Below are positions 17,078-25,319 of a stretch of DNA of 64,000 nt, one piece after another. A program made the position numbers and the translations under genes. Below the pieces are notes generated by a model. That model was not told where the DNA came from and searched no databases. It saw only the letters and a program-made list of their open reading frames with translations. Within the stretch, counting starts at the first letter, position 1, and every line of letters begins with the position of its first letter. Origin of the DNA: VAZQ01 sp036557665 (GTDB lineage: Bacteria > Pseudomonadota > Alphaproteobacteria > Rhizobiales > Xanthobacteraceae); the NCBI GenBank assembly GCA_036557665.1, contig DATBHG010000055.1:1-64000 (forward strand), in the 5' to 3' direction.

Positions 17078-17959
17078 ATGAGCACCATCGTCGAGCACTC
17101 GGCCAAGGGCCTGTCCTATCTCAGCTGCGAGGGCAGCGGCGACGTGCCGGTCGTCCTGCTGCACGGAATTACCGGCAATGCCCGCAGCTTCGAGCCGCTC
17201 ATGCGCGCCTTGGCCGGGCGTTATTCCAGTGTCGCTTGGAACGCGCCGGGATACGGCGCGTCCAAGCCGCTCACGGTCCAGTGGCCCGACACATCGCATT
17301 ACGCAAAGGCGTTGAAGAGGCTGCTGGCGCATCTGAAGGTCGCGCGCTGCATCCTGGTCGGCCATTCGCTCGGTTGCCTCATCGCTGCGCGCTACACCGT
17401 CATGTTTCCCGGTGAGGTGGCAGCCTTGGTCTTGATCGCGCCCGCGGTGGGCTATCTGGCGCAGAAGGGTTTCTTGCCTGCGCAAGTCGCCGATCGCATC
17501 AAAGACCTCGACCGGCTCGGACCGGAGCAACTAGCCGCCAAGCGCGGGTGGATGCTCCTGGCCGACCGCATACCCAACCCCGAGGTGTTGTGCGCGGTGC
17601 AAGCCGCGATGGCTGCGGTGCGGCGGCCCGGATATGATCAGGCCGCCCGCATGCTGGCGAGCGGGTGTATCTACGATGATGCGGCCAATATCGAAGCCCC
17701 CGCTGCGGTTCTCAGGGGTGGGAAAGATTATGCCACCGCTCCTGAGAACGGTCACTTCGTCTACGCGAGCTTGCAGCTCTCGTCCAAACGGCCTTTCTTT
17801 CGAATCATCGAGGATACAGGCCACGCCATGTGCCTGGAAAAGCCGGGCGAGGTCGCCCGCGTCATCACCGAATTCCTTGAAGCGGAGCCGTCCCCCGAGC
17901 CAATCCCGCGGGGAACGCTCATCCCTGTGATTGTAAAGCGCGCGTCGCGAGTGTCCTGA
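17078..17959 (+). CDS. Alpha/beta-fold hydrolase
   Basis: A 293-residue cytoplasmic serine hydrolase. The oxyanion region is VVLLHGITGNARSF, the nucleophile elbow is LVGHSLGCLIAAR with the catalytic Ser, the acid is probably in the strand-end VLRGGKDYATAPENG, and the catalytic His is in EDTGHAMCLEKP near residue 265. The cap region (about 130-195) is helical. It lies 65 bp downstream of the permease gene and may be co-transcribed, so it may act on the imported compound, for instance as an esterase or C-C hydrolase. The substrate is not predictable. Confidence 0.85.
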   Translation: MSTIVEHSAKGLSYLSCEGSGDVPVVLLHGITGNARSFEPLMRALAGRYSSVAWNAPGYGASKPLTVQWPDTSHYAKALKRLLAHLKVARCILVGHSLGCLIAARYTVMFPGEVAALVLIAPAVGYLAQKGFLPAQVADRIKDLDRLGPEQLAAKRGWMLLADRIPNPEVLCAVQAAMAAVRRPGYDQAARMLASGCIYDDAANIEAPAAVLRGGKDYATAPENGHFVYASLQLSSKRPFFRIIEDTGHAMCLEKPGEVARVITEFLEAEPSPEPIPRGTLIPVIVKRASRVS

Positions 17960-18083
17960 TTGTAGCCGGTGCGGACATCTGCCACAGGTTTATAGTCACC
18001 GCGATCGCTGGGGATCCGGCATCCGGGTCGAGTAAATCAGGCGGCGCGACCCGCAGCTACGGCTATCTCTGGAGTTGAGCATC

Positions 18084-18755
18084 ATGAACGCAAGCCGACC
18101 GCGTATCCGCGTCGTCAATCCGAACTCGAACGAGACTGTCACGCGCAATCTCGACGCGGCGCTCGAGCCGTTCCGGTTCGACAATGGTCCGGAGATCGTC
18201 TGCTCGACCCTGGCTGAAGGCCCATACGGGATAGAATCCCAGGCCGACGTCGAAAGCGTGGTGATGCCGCTGCGCCGGCTGATGGAGACGGACAATGCCT
18301 CGGATGCGTTCGTCATCGCCTGCTACAGCGATCCTGGGCTGCATGTCTGTCGCGAAGGTACTGCGCGGCCGGTATTCGGCATCGCAGAATGCGGGGTGCT
18401 GACTGCGCTCGCCCGTGCGGGCCGGTTCGGCGTCATTGCCGTCGGCCGGCGCTCGATCCCGCGGCACATGCGCTATCTGCGGCAGATGGCGCTCACCGAC
18501 CGGCTCGCTGGCGAGCGTCCCCTGGAGATCTCGGTGGCCGAGACGGCGAGCGGGGAGAGGACGCTTGCGCGCATGATCGAGGTCGGCCGCGAGCTCAAAG
18601 ACGAGGATGGCGCCGAAGCGCTGGTCATGGGGTGTGCGGGCATGGCGCGCCACCGTGCGCCGCTGGAAACAGCGCTTGGCATTCCCGTGATCGACCCGAC
18701 CCAGGCCGCCGTCGCCATGGCACTCGGCACGGTGCTGACGGCCCCACGCTCGTAG
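18084..18755 (+). CDS. Asp/Glu/hydantoin racemase family protein
   Basis: A 224-residue cofactor-independent racemase. It begins RIRVVNPNSNETVTRNLDAA, the hallmark start of the hydantoin-racemase group, and has the two catalytic cysteines in FVIACYSDPGLH and LVMGCAGMARHR. These take a proton from one face of the C-alpha and return it on the other. The ATG at 18084 has GGAG nine bases upstream. The position near an N-carbamoyl-D-amino-acid hydrolase-like gene supports a role with 5-substituted hydantoins or N-carbamoyl amino acids, but decarboxylases and isomerases (maleate, arylmalonate) share this fold. Confidence 0.82.
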   Translation: MNASRPRIRVVNPNSNETVTRNLDAALEPFRFDNGPEIVCSTLAEGPYGIESQADVESVVMPLRRLMETDNASDAFVIACYSDPGLHVCREGTARPVFGIAECGVLTALARAGRFGVIAVGRRSIPRHMRYLRQMALTDRLAGERPLEISVAETASGERTLARMIEVGRELKDEDGAEALVMGCAGMARHRAPLETALGIPVIDPTQAAVAMALGTVLTAPRS

Positions 18756-18886
18756 CACGAAGCGGACGCAACGGCGCGCCGCTCTCGGCTACGCTCGAGC
18801 AACCCGATGCGCCGGTGCGGGGTTTGAATCGCGCTTCCATTTTGTGGTTTGCTGCCTGCCCGGGGCTCGGCACCTGAGGTTCATAC

Positions 18887-19075
18887 ATGACGTGGCATTG
18901 GGGAGTGTTTGTTATTGCATGGATCGTCTGTACGATCGTGCTCATGTTCGTTCGTGGAGCGACGAGCGAAGCCAATTCGTACCAGGCGAACCCGGGATCA
19001 GGTCTTATGGGCTCGATCTTAGGTGGAGGCGCCCTGGCTGCTGCTGTGACAGCCATCGCAGGCATGCTGTTCTAA
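18887..19075 (+). CDS. Small membrane protein
   Basis: A 62-residue protein with two predicted membrane helices, WGVFVIAWIVCTIVLMFV near the start and GGALAAAVTAIAGMLF at the end, joined by a polar loop (RGATSEANSYQANPGSG). GAGG is eight bases upstream of the ATG. It lies between the racemase gene and the leftward hydrolase gene. No family name can be given; it looks like a real small inner-membrane protein from its start signal and clean amphipathic layout. Confidence 0.55.
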   Translation: MTWHWGVFVIAWIVCTIVLMFVRGATSEANSYQANPGSGLMGSILGGGALAAAVTAIAGMLF

Positions 19076-19131
19076 CGGTTTGAAGCGCCATCGACCCAGC
19101 ACGAGTCGAGGGTCGTCGCGGGAAGACGCTG

Positions 19132-20061
19132 TTACGGCGGTAGAATAACGCCGGTCTGGCTGCTGATCCGGTCGTAGTGCTCGATGCGCCGGTGTGCCCC
19201 GAAGTCGAAGATCGTCTGCTTGCCGAACACGGTAGCATCGAGGTCGCAGTCCGCCACAATCAGCTCGTCCTCCTCGCTGCGCGCCTCGATCACGATCTCC
19301 CCATCGGGATTGACGATGACGCTGCCCGCGATCATGGGGTGACTGTCCTCGCTGCCGCACTTGGCGACCGCTGCGACCCACGTGGAATTCTGGTAAGCGC
19401 CCGACTGCAGCGTCAGCCTGTTGTGGAACAGGCGTTTTTCCGCGCTTTCCTCGAGCTTCTGCGAATTGGCCGAAGGCGTGTTGTAGCCGAGCATGATCAG
19501 CTCGACTCCTTGCAGCCCCATGACCCGGTATGTCTCGGGCCAGCGGCGGTCGTTGCAGATGCACATGCCGAGAATGCCGCCCATGGTCCGCCATACCGGA
19601 AAGCCCAGATCGCCCGGCTCAAAATAGCGTTTCTCCAAGTGCTGGAAGGCGCGTTTGGGATCGTATTCCGCGTGGCCCGGCAGATGTACCTTGCGGTACT
19701 TGCCGACCAGCTTTCCGTCGCGATCGACCAGGATGGACGTGTTGAAATGGTGACCGTCGGGGGTGAGCTCGGCATAGCCGAATGACAGCCCGATCCGATA
19801 TTTCGCCGCTTGCTCGAACAGCGGGCGTGTTGCGGCGTTCGGCATGTCCCGCTCGAACCAGGCGTCGATCTCGGCCTGATCGGTCATGTACCAGCGGGGA
19901 AAGAAGGTGGTGAGCGCTAGCTCGGGATAGACGATGAGATTGCAGCTCTCGGCTTTGGCCTGCTCGAGCAGGTCGAGCATGCGGCGCACCACCACCTGCC
20001 TGCTGTCGGCCTTGTGGATCGGGCCCATCTGCGCGCCCCCGACCCGTATAACTCGTGCCAT
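19132..20061 (-). CDS. N-carbamoyl-D-amino-acid hydrolase-like nitrilase-superfamily enzyme
   Basis: A 309-residue cytoplasmic carbon-nitrogen hydrolase that probably cleaves N-carbamoyl-D-amino acids to D-amino acid, CO2 and ammonia. The catalytic triad is visible: Glu in LIVYPELALTTFFPR, Lys in GKYRKVHLPGHAEYDP and Cys in LGMCICNDRRWPETYR. The stretches around the Lys and Cys are close to those I know from D-carbamoylases, which are about 304 residues. The start at 20061 has GGAGGAGG upstream. It precedes amino-acid ABC genes on the same strand, and with the racemase it makes a hydantoin or carbamoyl-amino-acid pathway likely. No hydantoinase gene is in the window. Confidence 0.87.
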   Translation of the reverse strand: MARVIRVGGAQMGPIHKADSRQVVVRRMLDLLEQAKAESCNLIVYPELALTTFFPRWYMTDQAEIDAWFERDMPNAATRPLFEQAAKYRIGLSFGYAELTPDGHHFNTSILVDRDGKLVGKYRKVHLPGHAEYDPKRAFQHLEKRYFEPGDLGFPVWRTMGGILGMCICNDRRWPETYRVMGLQGVELIMLGYNTPSANSQKLEESAEKRLFHNRLTLQSGAYQNSTWVAAVAKCGSEDSHPMIAGSVIVNPDGEIVIEARSEEDELIVADCDLDATVFGKQTIFDFGAHRRIEHYDRISSQTGVILPP

Positions 20062-20083
20062 CGCCTCCTCCTGCCTCAACCGA

Positions 20084-20749
20084 TCACGACGCGATCCTGC
20101 GCTCGAGCCGGCTCACCAGCCGCACCACCGGCCAGAGCATGAGCAGATAGATCGCGGCGGCGAGCACGAGCGGTGAGCTGTTGAAGGTCACGGATCGTGC
20201 CATGTCGGCGGAATACAGCAGTTCAGGGAGCGCCACAACACTGGCAATGGAGGTAAGCTTCACCACTTCCACGGTGTTGGAGATGAGATCCGGCAGCACG
20301 TTGCGCACGGCCTGGGGCAGCACGACGTAAATCATGGCCTGCGCGGTCGAGAGGCCGGTCGAGCGCGCCGCGTCCCACTGTCCGGCCGGAATGCTCTCGA
20401 TCCCGGCGCGGTAGATTTCGCCGTAATAGCTCGATGTGTTGAGGAAGAATGCCACGGCGACCGCGGTGAGCGGCGAAGGCCGCAACCCCGCGAAAGGCAG
20501 GCCGGAGTAGATGAAGATCAGCAGCACGAGCGGCGGCACCGCGCGGAAAAAATCGATCGCGACCATCGCCAGCCAGCGCATCGAGCGCGCGCGCGAGCGC
20601 GACAACAATGCGGAGAGGAGGCCGCCGAACAGGCCGAGCGGGATGAGCAGGACGCAGAGCAGCGCGGTCTGCCGCAGCCCCATCAGCAGCAGCGGGAGCG
20701 CCCTTTCCATGATCGCGATGTTGAAAAACTGCTGCCGCAGCGCTTCCAT
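20084..20749 (-). CDS. Polar amino-acid ABC transporter permease (second)
   Basis: A 221-residue inner-membrane permease of the HisMQ type. It has MGLRQTALLCVLLIPLGLFGG as first membrane segment, the family block FRAVPPLVLLIFIYSGLP, and the coupling loop with QWDAARSTGLSTAQAMIYVV, then LPQAVRNVLPDLISN. The start ATG at 20749 overlaps the stop of the upstream permease gene (ATGA), so both are translated together. It is 22 bp upstream of the carbamoylase start. With its partner it should form the heterodimeric channel. Confidence 0.9.
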   Translation of the reverse strand: MEALRQQFFNIAIMERALPLLLMGLRQTALLCVLLIPLGLFGGLLSALLSRSRARSMRWLAMVAIDFFRAVPPLVLLIFIYSGLPFAGLRPSPLTAVAVAFFLNTSSYYGEIYRAGIESIPAGQWDAARSTGLSTAQAMIYVVLPQAVRNVLPDLISNTVEVVKLTSIASVVALPELLYSADMARSVTFNSSPLVLAAAIYLLMLWPVVRLVSRLERRIAS

Positions 20750-21432
20750 CACGCTCTCCGCCAGCGGAAGCGGGTCTCGAGGAAACGGCCGAAAACGACC
20801 ACCGGGACGAACAGCATCACATAGGCGATCGCGCCCATCATCAGCGGCGTGGCGTTGCCCGAGAATGATTGTGCCGTGGTCGCCTGATTGAGGATCTCGG
20901 CTACCCCGATGACGGTCCCCAGCGCCGTGTTTTTGGTAATCGCAATCGTGCGGTTGGTGATCGGGGGCACGGCGAGGCGCACGGCCTGGGGTAACACCAC
21001 ATAGGTGAGCGTGCCGAGAAAGGTGAGCCCTGTCGAGCGCGCCGCCTCCCATTGCCCCTTGGGGATGGACAGGATGCCGGCCCAGAAGATCTCCTCGCAA
21101 AATGCCGCGAGCACCAGGGAAAGCACGATCCACAGCACTGCAAACGACGGAAGGTTGATTCCGAGGTTGGGCAGCCCGAAATAGACCAGCAGTATCAGGA
21201 CGAGCGGCGGCAGCGCGCGGAACGCGTCCGCATAGAGCACGATCATGACGTTGATGGAACGCGCGCGGAAGGCGCGCACCACGGCCAGCACGAGACCGGC
21301 GCCGATGCCGGTCACGACCACCGCGGCGGCGATCTCTATGGTGACACCCACCCCCTTCACGATCGAGGGAAAATAGCGCTCGATCAGCTCCCACTTGAAG
21401 AACGCCTCGAGGAAGGCCGAGTGGGGCGCCAT
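20749..21432 (-). CDS. Polar amino-acid ABC transporter permease (first)
   Basis: A 227-residue HisMQ-type permease. It has GVGVTIEIAAAVVVTGIGAG as the first membrane segment, FRALPPLVLILLVYFGLPN, and the coupling loop QWEAARSTGLTFLGTLTYVV with LPQAVRLAVPPITNRTI. The stop overlaps the next permease start, and the ATPase gene ends 6 bp upstream. The order ATPase, permease, permease, carbamoylase on one strand points to uptake of the carbamoylase substrate or a related amino acid. No periplasmic receptor gene for this system is in the window. Confidence 0.9.
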   Translation of the reverse strand: MAPHSAFLEAFFKWELIERYFPSIVKGVGVTIEIAAAVVVTGIGAGLVLAVVRAFRARSINVMIVLYADAFRALPPLVLILLVYFGLPNLGINLPSFAVLWIVLSLVLAAFCEEIFWAGILSIPKGQWEAARSTGLTFLGTLTYVVLPQAVRLAVPPITNRTIAITKNTALGTVIGVAEILNQATTAQSFSGNATPLMMGAIAYVMLFVPVVVFGRFLETRFRWRRA

Positions 21433-21438
21433 GGCCGC

Positions 21439-22182
21439 TCAGCGTGCCAGCTCGGCAATGAAAGCACGGGTGCGTGTCTTTTCCGGCTGCGAGAAGATTT
21501 GCTCGGGCGGTCCTTCCTCCACGATGCTGCCGTGGTCGAGGAAGACGACGCGGTCGGCGGCATCGCGCGCAAACCGCATCTCATGGCTCACCACGAGCAT
21601 GGTCATGCCGCCGCGCCTGAGCTCGCGCATGACGTTGAGCACGCTGCCCACGAGCTCGGGATCGAGCGCCGAGGTCGGCTCGTCGAACAGCATCAGCTTC
21701 GGCTCGAGTGCCAGCGCCCGGGCGATTGCGACGCGCTGCTGCTGTCCGCCGGAAAGCTCCGCCGGATAAGCGCGCGCTTTCTCCGAGAGCCCGACGCGAT
21801 CGAGGGCGGCGAGCGCAATCCGCTCGGCCTCCTTGCGCGGCCGGTGCAGGACCTTCGCCAGCGCGAGCGTTACGTTTCCGAGCGCGGTCATGTGCGGATA
21901 GAGATTGAAGGACTGAAATACCATTCCGATCCGCCGCCGCATCGCGTTGATGTCGGTCGAGCGGGCCATGATATCGACGCCGTCGACTCGGATGGAGCCG
22001 GAGGTCGGCTCCTCCAACCGGTTGCAGCACCGCAGCAACGTGCTCTTGCCCGATCCCGACGGCCCGATGATGAAGACGAGCTCCTGCGGGGCTACGGTGA
22101 GATCGATCCCGCGCAGGACCTGGATGTGGTGGAAGCTCTTGCGCAGACCGCGGATCTCGAGGATAGGCGGTCTCGCGCTCAC
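21439..22182 (-). CDS. Polar amino-acid ABC transporter ATP-binding protein
   Basis: A 247-residue ATPase of the GlnQ/HisP type. It has Walker A GPSGSGKSTLLRCCNRLE, Q-loop GMVFQSFNLYPHMTALGNV, signature LSGGQQQRVAIARAL, Walker B LMLFDEPTSALDPELVG and the switch VVSHEMRFARD. The QSFNLYPHMT and CCNRLEEPT stretches are diagnostic for the amino-acid subfamily. It is the first gene of the leftward operon with the two permeases and the carbamoylase-like hydrolase. Confidence 0.93.
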   Translation of the reverse strand: MSARPPILEIRGLRKSFHHIQVLRGIDLTVAPQELVFIIGPSGSGKSTLLRCCNRLEEPTSGSIRVDGVDIMARSTDINAMRRRIGMVFQSFNLYPHMTALGNVTLALAKVLHRPRKEAERIALAALDRVGLSEKARAYPAELSGGQQQRVAIARALALEPKLMLFDEPTSALDPELVGSVLNVMRELRRGGMTMLVVSHEMRFARDAADRVVFLDHGSIVEEGPPEQIFSQPEKTRTRAFIAELAR

Positions 22183-22512
22183 GACCTCATTCAGCCGCAG
22201 GCAGGCGTGTGCAGGGTATGGTCATCGCGTATCATCGGTTTCCCCTCAGCAACTCCGGTCGCCAGCAACGTCTGCGCACTATAGCGACGGGGCCACGTCG
22301 GACAAGGCGAATGCGCAAGCATGCGACTCTCGCCCGCGACGCCTGGTTTTTGGTTCATCCCGGTTCCACGGTACATCGTTGAACAATGAGGTTGGGGAGC
22401 GCCAGCATCGGGGTCGCCATCCTTCAAGGCCGGCGCGCTGCCGTGTGGGTAAGGACGAGTCGGTTTCCTTGCGGGTTGGCACCTCGGGATGACGGGGGCA
22501 GAACAATGCAAG
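22183..22512. other. Intergenic stretch without a recognised gene
   Basis: These 330 bp lie between the leftward M20 gene end and the amino-acid ABC operon start on the same strand, so the promoter of the ABC operon must be here. A GC-rich piece with CACCTCGGGATGACGGG near 22478 resembles a common rhizobial intergenic repeat. I see no coding region I can support. Confidence 0.45.
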
Positions 22513-23679
22513 TCAGCACAGCGCGGCTTCGATCATGCCGCGATACTGCGTGGCGCCGGTGACGAGATCGGAGACGGCGATGCGCTCGTCGTCCGAGTGC
22601 CACTGCTCCACCGCGCCCGGTCCCCACATTGCCGATTGCGCACCCTGATGACAGAAGAAACCGGCGTCGAGGGCGCCGTGGCTGGCGAAGGTTGCAGGCG
22701 CCTCCATACCCACGCCGCGGCAGCCTTGTGCCACCGCGCGCATGAAGGCGCCGTCCGGCGCGATCTCGGCCGGGTACATGAACGGGCCGCGCGCGCTCAC
22801 CACGGTCCACGGAGCGCCGATGTCGGCGGCGGCTGCGACAGCATCGAAGGCGACCTGCGGATCGTCGCCCGGAAGGAGTCGCCGGTCGAAGGTGATCCGC
22901 ACCTCGTCCTGCACGGTGTGGGTCGCTTCCGGCCAGGAGCGCACGGCGGTAGCAGTGAGGGTCGCAGCCCCGAGCAGCGGATGTTTCCTCGCGCTCACAT
23001 CGATTGCGAGCACGCGCTCGAGAACGCGGCGCGCGCCTTCGATGGCGTCCACGCCCATCCACGGCGTGCTGCTGTGTGCCGACTTGCCGCGCACCGTGAC
23101 CACCACATCGATGCGGCCCTTGTTGGCAAGCGCAACTCGGCCGCCGGTCCCGATGGCGATGACGGCCAGCCTGGGGCAATAGCCAAGCGCAGCGCAAATG
23201 CTTGCGGCTGCATCGTGCCGTCCGGTCTCCCCGGCCGTGCTTACGGCAAAGACGAGGCGCCCCTCGAGCATGAGCCGATCGGCAGCGGTTTTTACCGCGG
23301 CAAGCGCCGCCGCGAGCGATCCCTTCTGCTCCGAGATGCCGCGCCCGCGCACATGGGCTTCCGCCGTCTCCCCGATCAGCTCTCCTTCGAACGGATTGCG
23401 CATGCGGTTGGCAGGATGGGTCATGGCATACGCCATGAGCATGAGACTCTTGTCGCGGCGCTCGGGCCCAAGCTCGACGAGGAGATTGCCCATCCCGTCG
23501 CGACGCCACGGCAGCCCGATCTGATCGAGAAGCGGAACGACCGTCTCGGCGACGAAGCCCTGTACCTGCGGCTCGTGCTCGAAGCGCTCCGTCTGAGGGC
23601 TGGGATGGCGCACGAACGTGCGCGCCCATTGCACGATCTCGCTCGTGGGCACCGTCAGCCGATCTTTCGTGCCGGGCAT
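22513..23679 (-). CDS. M20-family hydrolase with altered metal-site motifs
   Basis: A 388-residue protein with the M20 layout: catalytic domain at about 1-175, dimerisation insert (KGRIDVVVTVRGKSAHSSTP onward), then the rest of the catalytic domain. M20 enzymes (acetylornithine deacetylase, DapE, carboxypeptidases) use GHxD, GRGxxDxK and EE motifs for two metals. Here they read MAYAMTHP, GRGISEQKGS and STAGETG, so the first His-Asp pair is replaced and several ligands differ. The insert His (SAHSST) is present. It is either a member with a different metal set or a non-hydrolytic relative. The position near carbamoylase and cyclodeaminase genes suggests an amino-acid derivative as substrate. 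Confidence 0.75.
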   Translation of the reverse strand: MPGTKDRLTVPTSEIVQWARTFVRHPSPQTERFEHEPQVQGFVAETVVPLLDQIGLPWRRDGMGNLLVELGPERRDKSLMLMAYAMTHPANRMRNPFEGELIGETAEAHVRGRGISEQKGSLAAALAAVKTAADRLMLEGRLVFAVSTAGETGRHDAAASICAALGYCPRLAVIAIGTGGRVALANKGRIDVVVTVRGKSAHSSTPWMGVDAIEGARRVLERVLAIDVSARKHPLLGAATLTATAVRSWPEATHTVQDEVRITFDRRLLPGDDPQVAFDAVAAAADIGAPWTVVSARGPFMYPAEIAPDGAFMRAVAQGCRGVGMEAPATFASHGALDAGFFCHQGAQSAMWGPGAVEQWHSDDERIAVSDLVTGATQYRGMIEAALC

Positions 23680-23777
23680 GCTATTCCTCTTTAAACGCCC
23701 GCGCTTGAAGCCGTGCAGGCAGCCGATTACGGTCGAAACTGTTCCGCCGGGATCGCCAGCGAGAAGGAGCCGCGCGT

Positions 23778-24146
23778 GTGTTCAAGATCTTTTCTATCGC
23801 AACCTGCCCGGCAAGCCCGATGGAGGGCGGACGCGGCGAGCAGATCAAGCTCATCAACTCCAGCCTCGGCACGGACAAGCTCGACGTCCACCTCAATCGG
23901 CTTGCCCCGGCGGGGCCGGCCGGCAAGCTGCACCATCACAGCAACGCCGACAACGTCTACATCGTCAAGCGCGGCGAGGGCGCGCTTACGGTCGAGGACA
24001 GGACCTATATCATTCGCGAGGACGACGTGGTGTTCATCCCCGCCGGGATGAAGCATTCGCTCTCCAATCGCAGCGCTGGCGCGTTCGAGATCTTCGAGAT
24101 CTACGCCCCTGCCGGACGGCATTTCGACTTCATCACGGATGCGTAG
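23778..24146 (+). CDS. Cupin-domain protein
   Basis: A 122-residue single-domain cupin. Motif 1 is KLHHHSNADNVYIVKRGEGAL (HHxH-type metal ligands and the Glu further on), and motif 2 is VFIPAGMKHSLSNRS with the final His. The barrel is complete, so metal binding is likely. Small cupins like this act as isomerases, dioxygenases or sugar-binding sensors, and no specific class stands out. The start is GTG at 23778 with GGAG upstream. It is followed after 53 bp, including a palindrome, by the cyclodeaminase-like gene. Confidence 0.8.
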   Translation: MFKIFSIATCPASPMEGGRGEQIKLINSSLGTDKLDVHLNRLAPAGPAGKLHHHSNADNVYIVKRGEGALTVEDRTYIIREDDVVFIPAGMKHSLSNRSAGAFEIFEIYAPAGRHFDFITDA

Positions 24147-24187
24147 GGGCGAGTCGGGGTCGGGTGCCCGGCATGCCTCGCCCCCAC
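24143..24187. repeat. Dispersed GC-rich palindrome, copy at the cupin gene end
   Basis: GTAGGGGCGAG and CTCGCCCCCAC form the arms of a 45-bp inverted repeat right after the cupin stop codon. The arms match those of related palindromes near 11011, 35402, 41506 and 57880. It could fold in RNA and protect or end the cupin transcript. Confidence 0.7.
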
Positions 24188-24199
24188 AGGACTTGAGCC

Positions 24200-25210
24200 A
24201 TGACGGACCAGCGCGGCGTCCTCTTCGTTCCCTACCGCGAGACGCTCGAGCTGTTGAGCGTGGAGGATGCGCTCGAGGTCTGCGAGCAGGTGTACATGAT
24301 GCATGCGCGCGGCAGCGTCGCGCTCTCAAATCCGCCGAGCTTCAAGCTCGACGTAGCGGACGAATTTCACAACCACTGGCACGTCAAATCGGTTTTGCTC
24401 AAGGACGTGCCCACCACCGGTGTGCGCATCTACAATTATTACGATGATGGATTGCGCAACACGGTCGGGGCGCTCGACTGCACGCGTTACATCGTCCTTT
24501 CGGATCCCCGCAGTGGCGAGCCTGTCGCCATCGTCGATGAGCATTGGAGCTATGCCATTCGCAGCACAGCAGCGGCGACGCTGGCCTGCAAATGGGTGGG
24601 GCCGGCTCGCCCGAAGGTGCTCGGGCTGGTGGGCGTCGGCACCATGGGCACGAATGCGCTGCGCTGTCTGCGCACCATGTATGAGCTCGAGGAGATCCGC
24701 TGCACCTCACGGCGCCCGGAAACGCGACAGGCGTTTGCGCGCAAATGGTCGCAAAAGCTGGGTATTCCGGTGGTTGCCAAGGATTCGATCGAGGAGGTCG
24801 TGCGCGGTGCCGACATCGCGGTCGGCGGGACCACATCAGGCGACATCATGACCCGCGAGCCGTGGCTCACGCCGGGATGCACTTTCATCTCGCTGGCGCG
24901 GCGAGAGCTCGATCCGGCCGGGTGGGCAGCCATGGACAAAGTCGTCATTGACAGCTGGGAATTCAACATGCTCCAGCGCGAATTCAAGCACATGGTCGAA
25001 GCGGGCCAGTTCTCGCGCGAGGCGCTGTACGCCGAAATTCACGAGCTGGTGGCGGGCATGAAAAAAGGCCGCGAGCGCGCGCAGGAGCGCATTCTCATCC
25101 ACACCACCGGACTTGTCTCCCAGGATGTGGCGCTCGCCTATTTTCTTTATCGCCGGGCGATGGAGAAGGGCGTGGGCATCTGGCTGCCCACTGCCTTGCA
25201 GAGCGGTTAG
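24200..25210 (+). CDS. Ornithine cyclodeaminase / mu-crystallin family protein
   Basis: A 336-residue NAD(P)-binding protein. The N-terminal part has VEDALEVCEQVYMMHARGSV and SVLLKDVPTTGVRIYNYYDD; the substrate Arg/Asp region follows in VAIVDEHWSYAIRSTAAATL. The Rossmann glycine loop is VLGLVGVGTMGTNALRCL near residue 140, then ADIAVGGTTSGDIMTREPWL. The family includes ornithine cyclodeaminase, ketimine reductases and alanine dehydrogenase of the AlaDH2 type; the exact reaction is open. Together with the racemase, carbamoylase and amino-acid transporter genes it supports a cluster for unusual amino acids. Confidence 0.85.
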   Translation: MTDQRGVLFVPYRETLELLSVEDALEVCEQVYMMHARGSVALSNPPSFKLDVADEFHNHWHVKSVLLKDVPTTGVRIYNYYDDGLRNTVGALDCTRYIVLSDPRSGEPVAIVDEHWSYAIRSTAAATLACKWVGPARPKVLGLVGVGTMGTNALRCLRTMYELEEIRCTSRRPETRQAFARKWSQKLGIPVVAKDSIEEVVRGADIAVGGTTSGDIMTREPWLTPGCTFISLARRELDPAGWAAMDKVVIDSWEFNMLQREFKHMVEAGQFSREALYAEIHELVAGMKKGRERAQERILIHTTGLVSQDVALAYFLYRRAMEKGVGIWLPTALQSG

Positions 25211-25212
25211 CG

Positions 25213-25238
25213 CCGAAGCCGGTTGAACCCGGCTTCGG
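25213..25238 (+). terminator. Terminator-like hairpin after the cyclodeaminase-like gene
   Basis: CCGAAGCCGG and CCGGCTTCGG form a perfect 10-bp stem with a 6-base loop, starting 3 bp after the stop codon. No long T tract follows, so termination may depend on other factors or the hairpin may protect the 3' end. Confidence 0.6.
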
Positions 25239-25319
25239 ATCGTAACCCGCCGCGGCGGATTACGCGGGTGATCCCGTCAAGGCGAGGTCACCGCTCATCC
25301 GCCCTGCTGTTTGCAGCCG

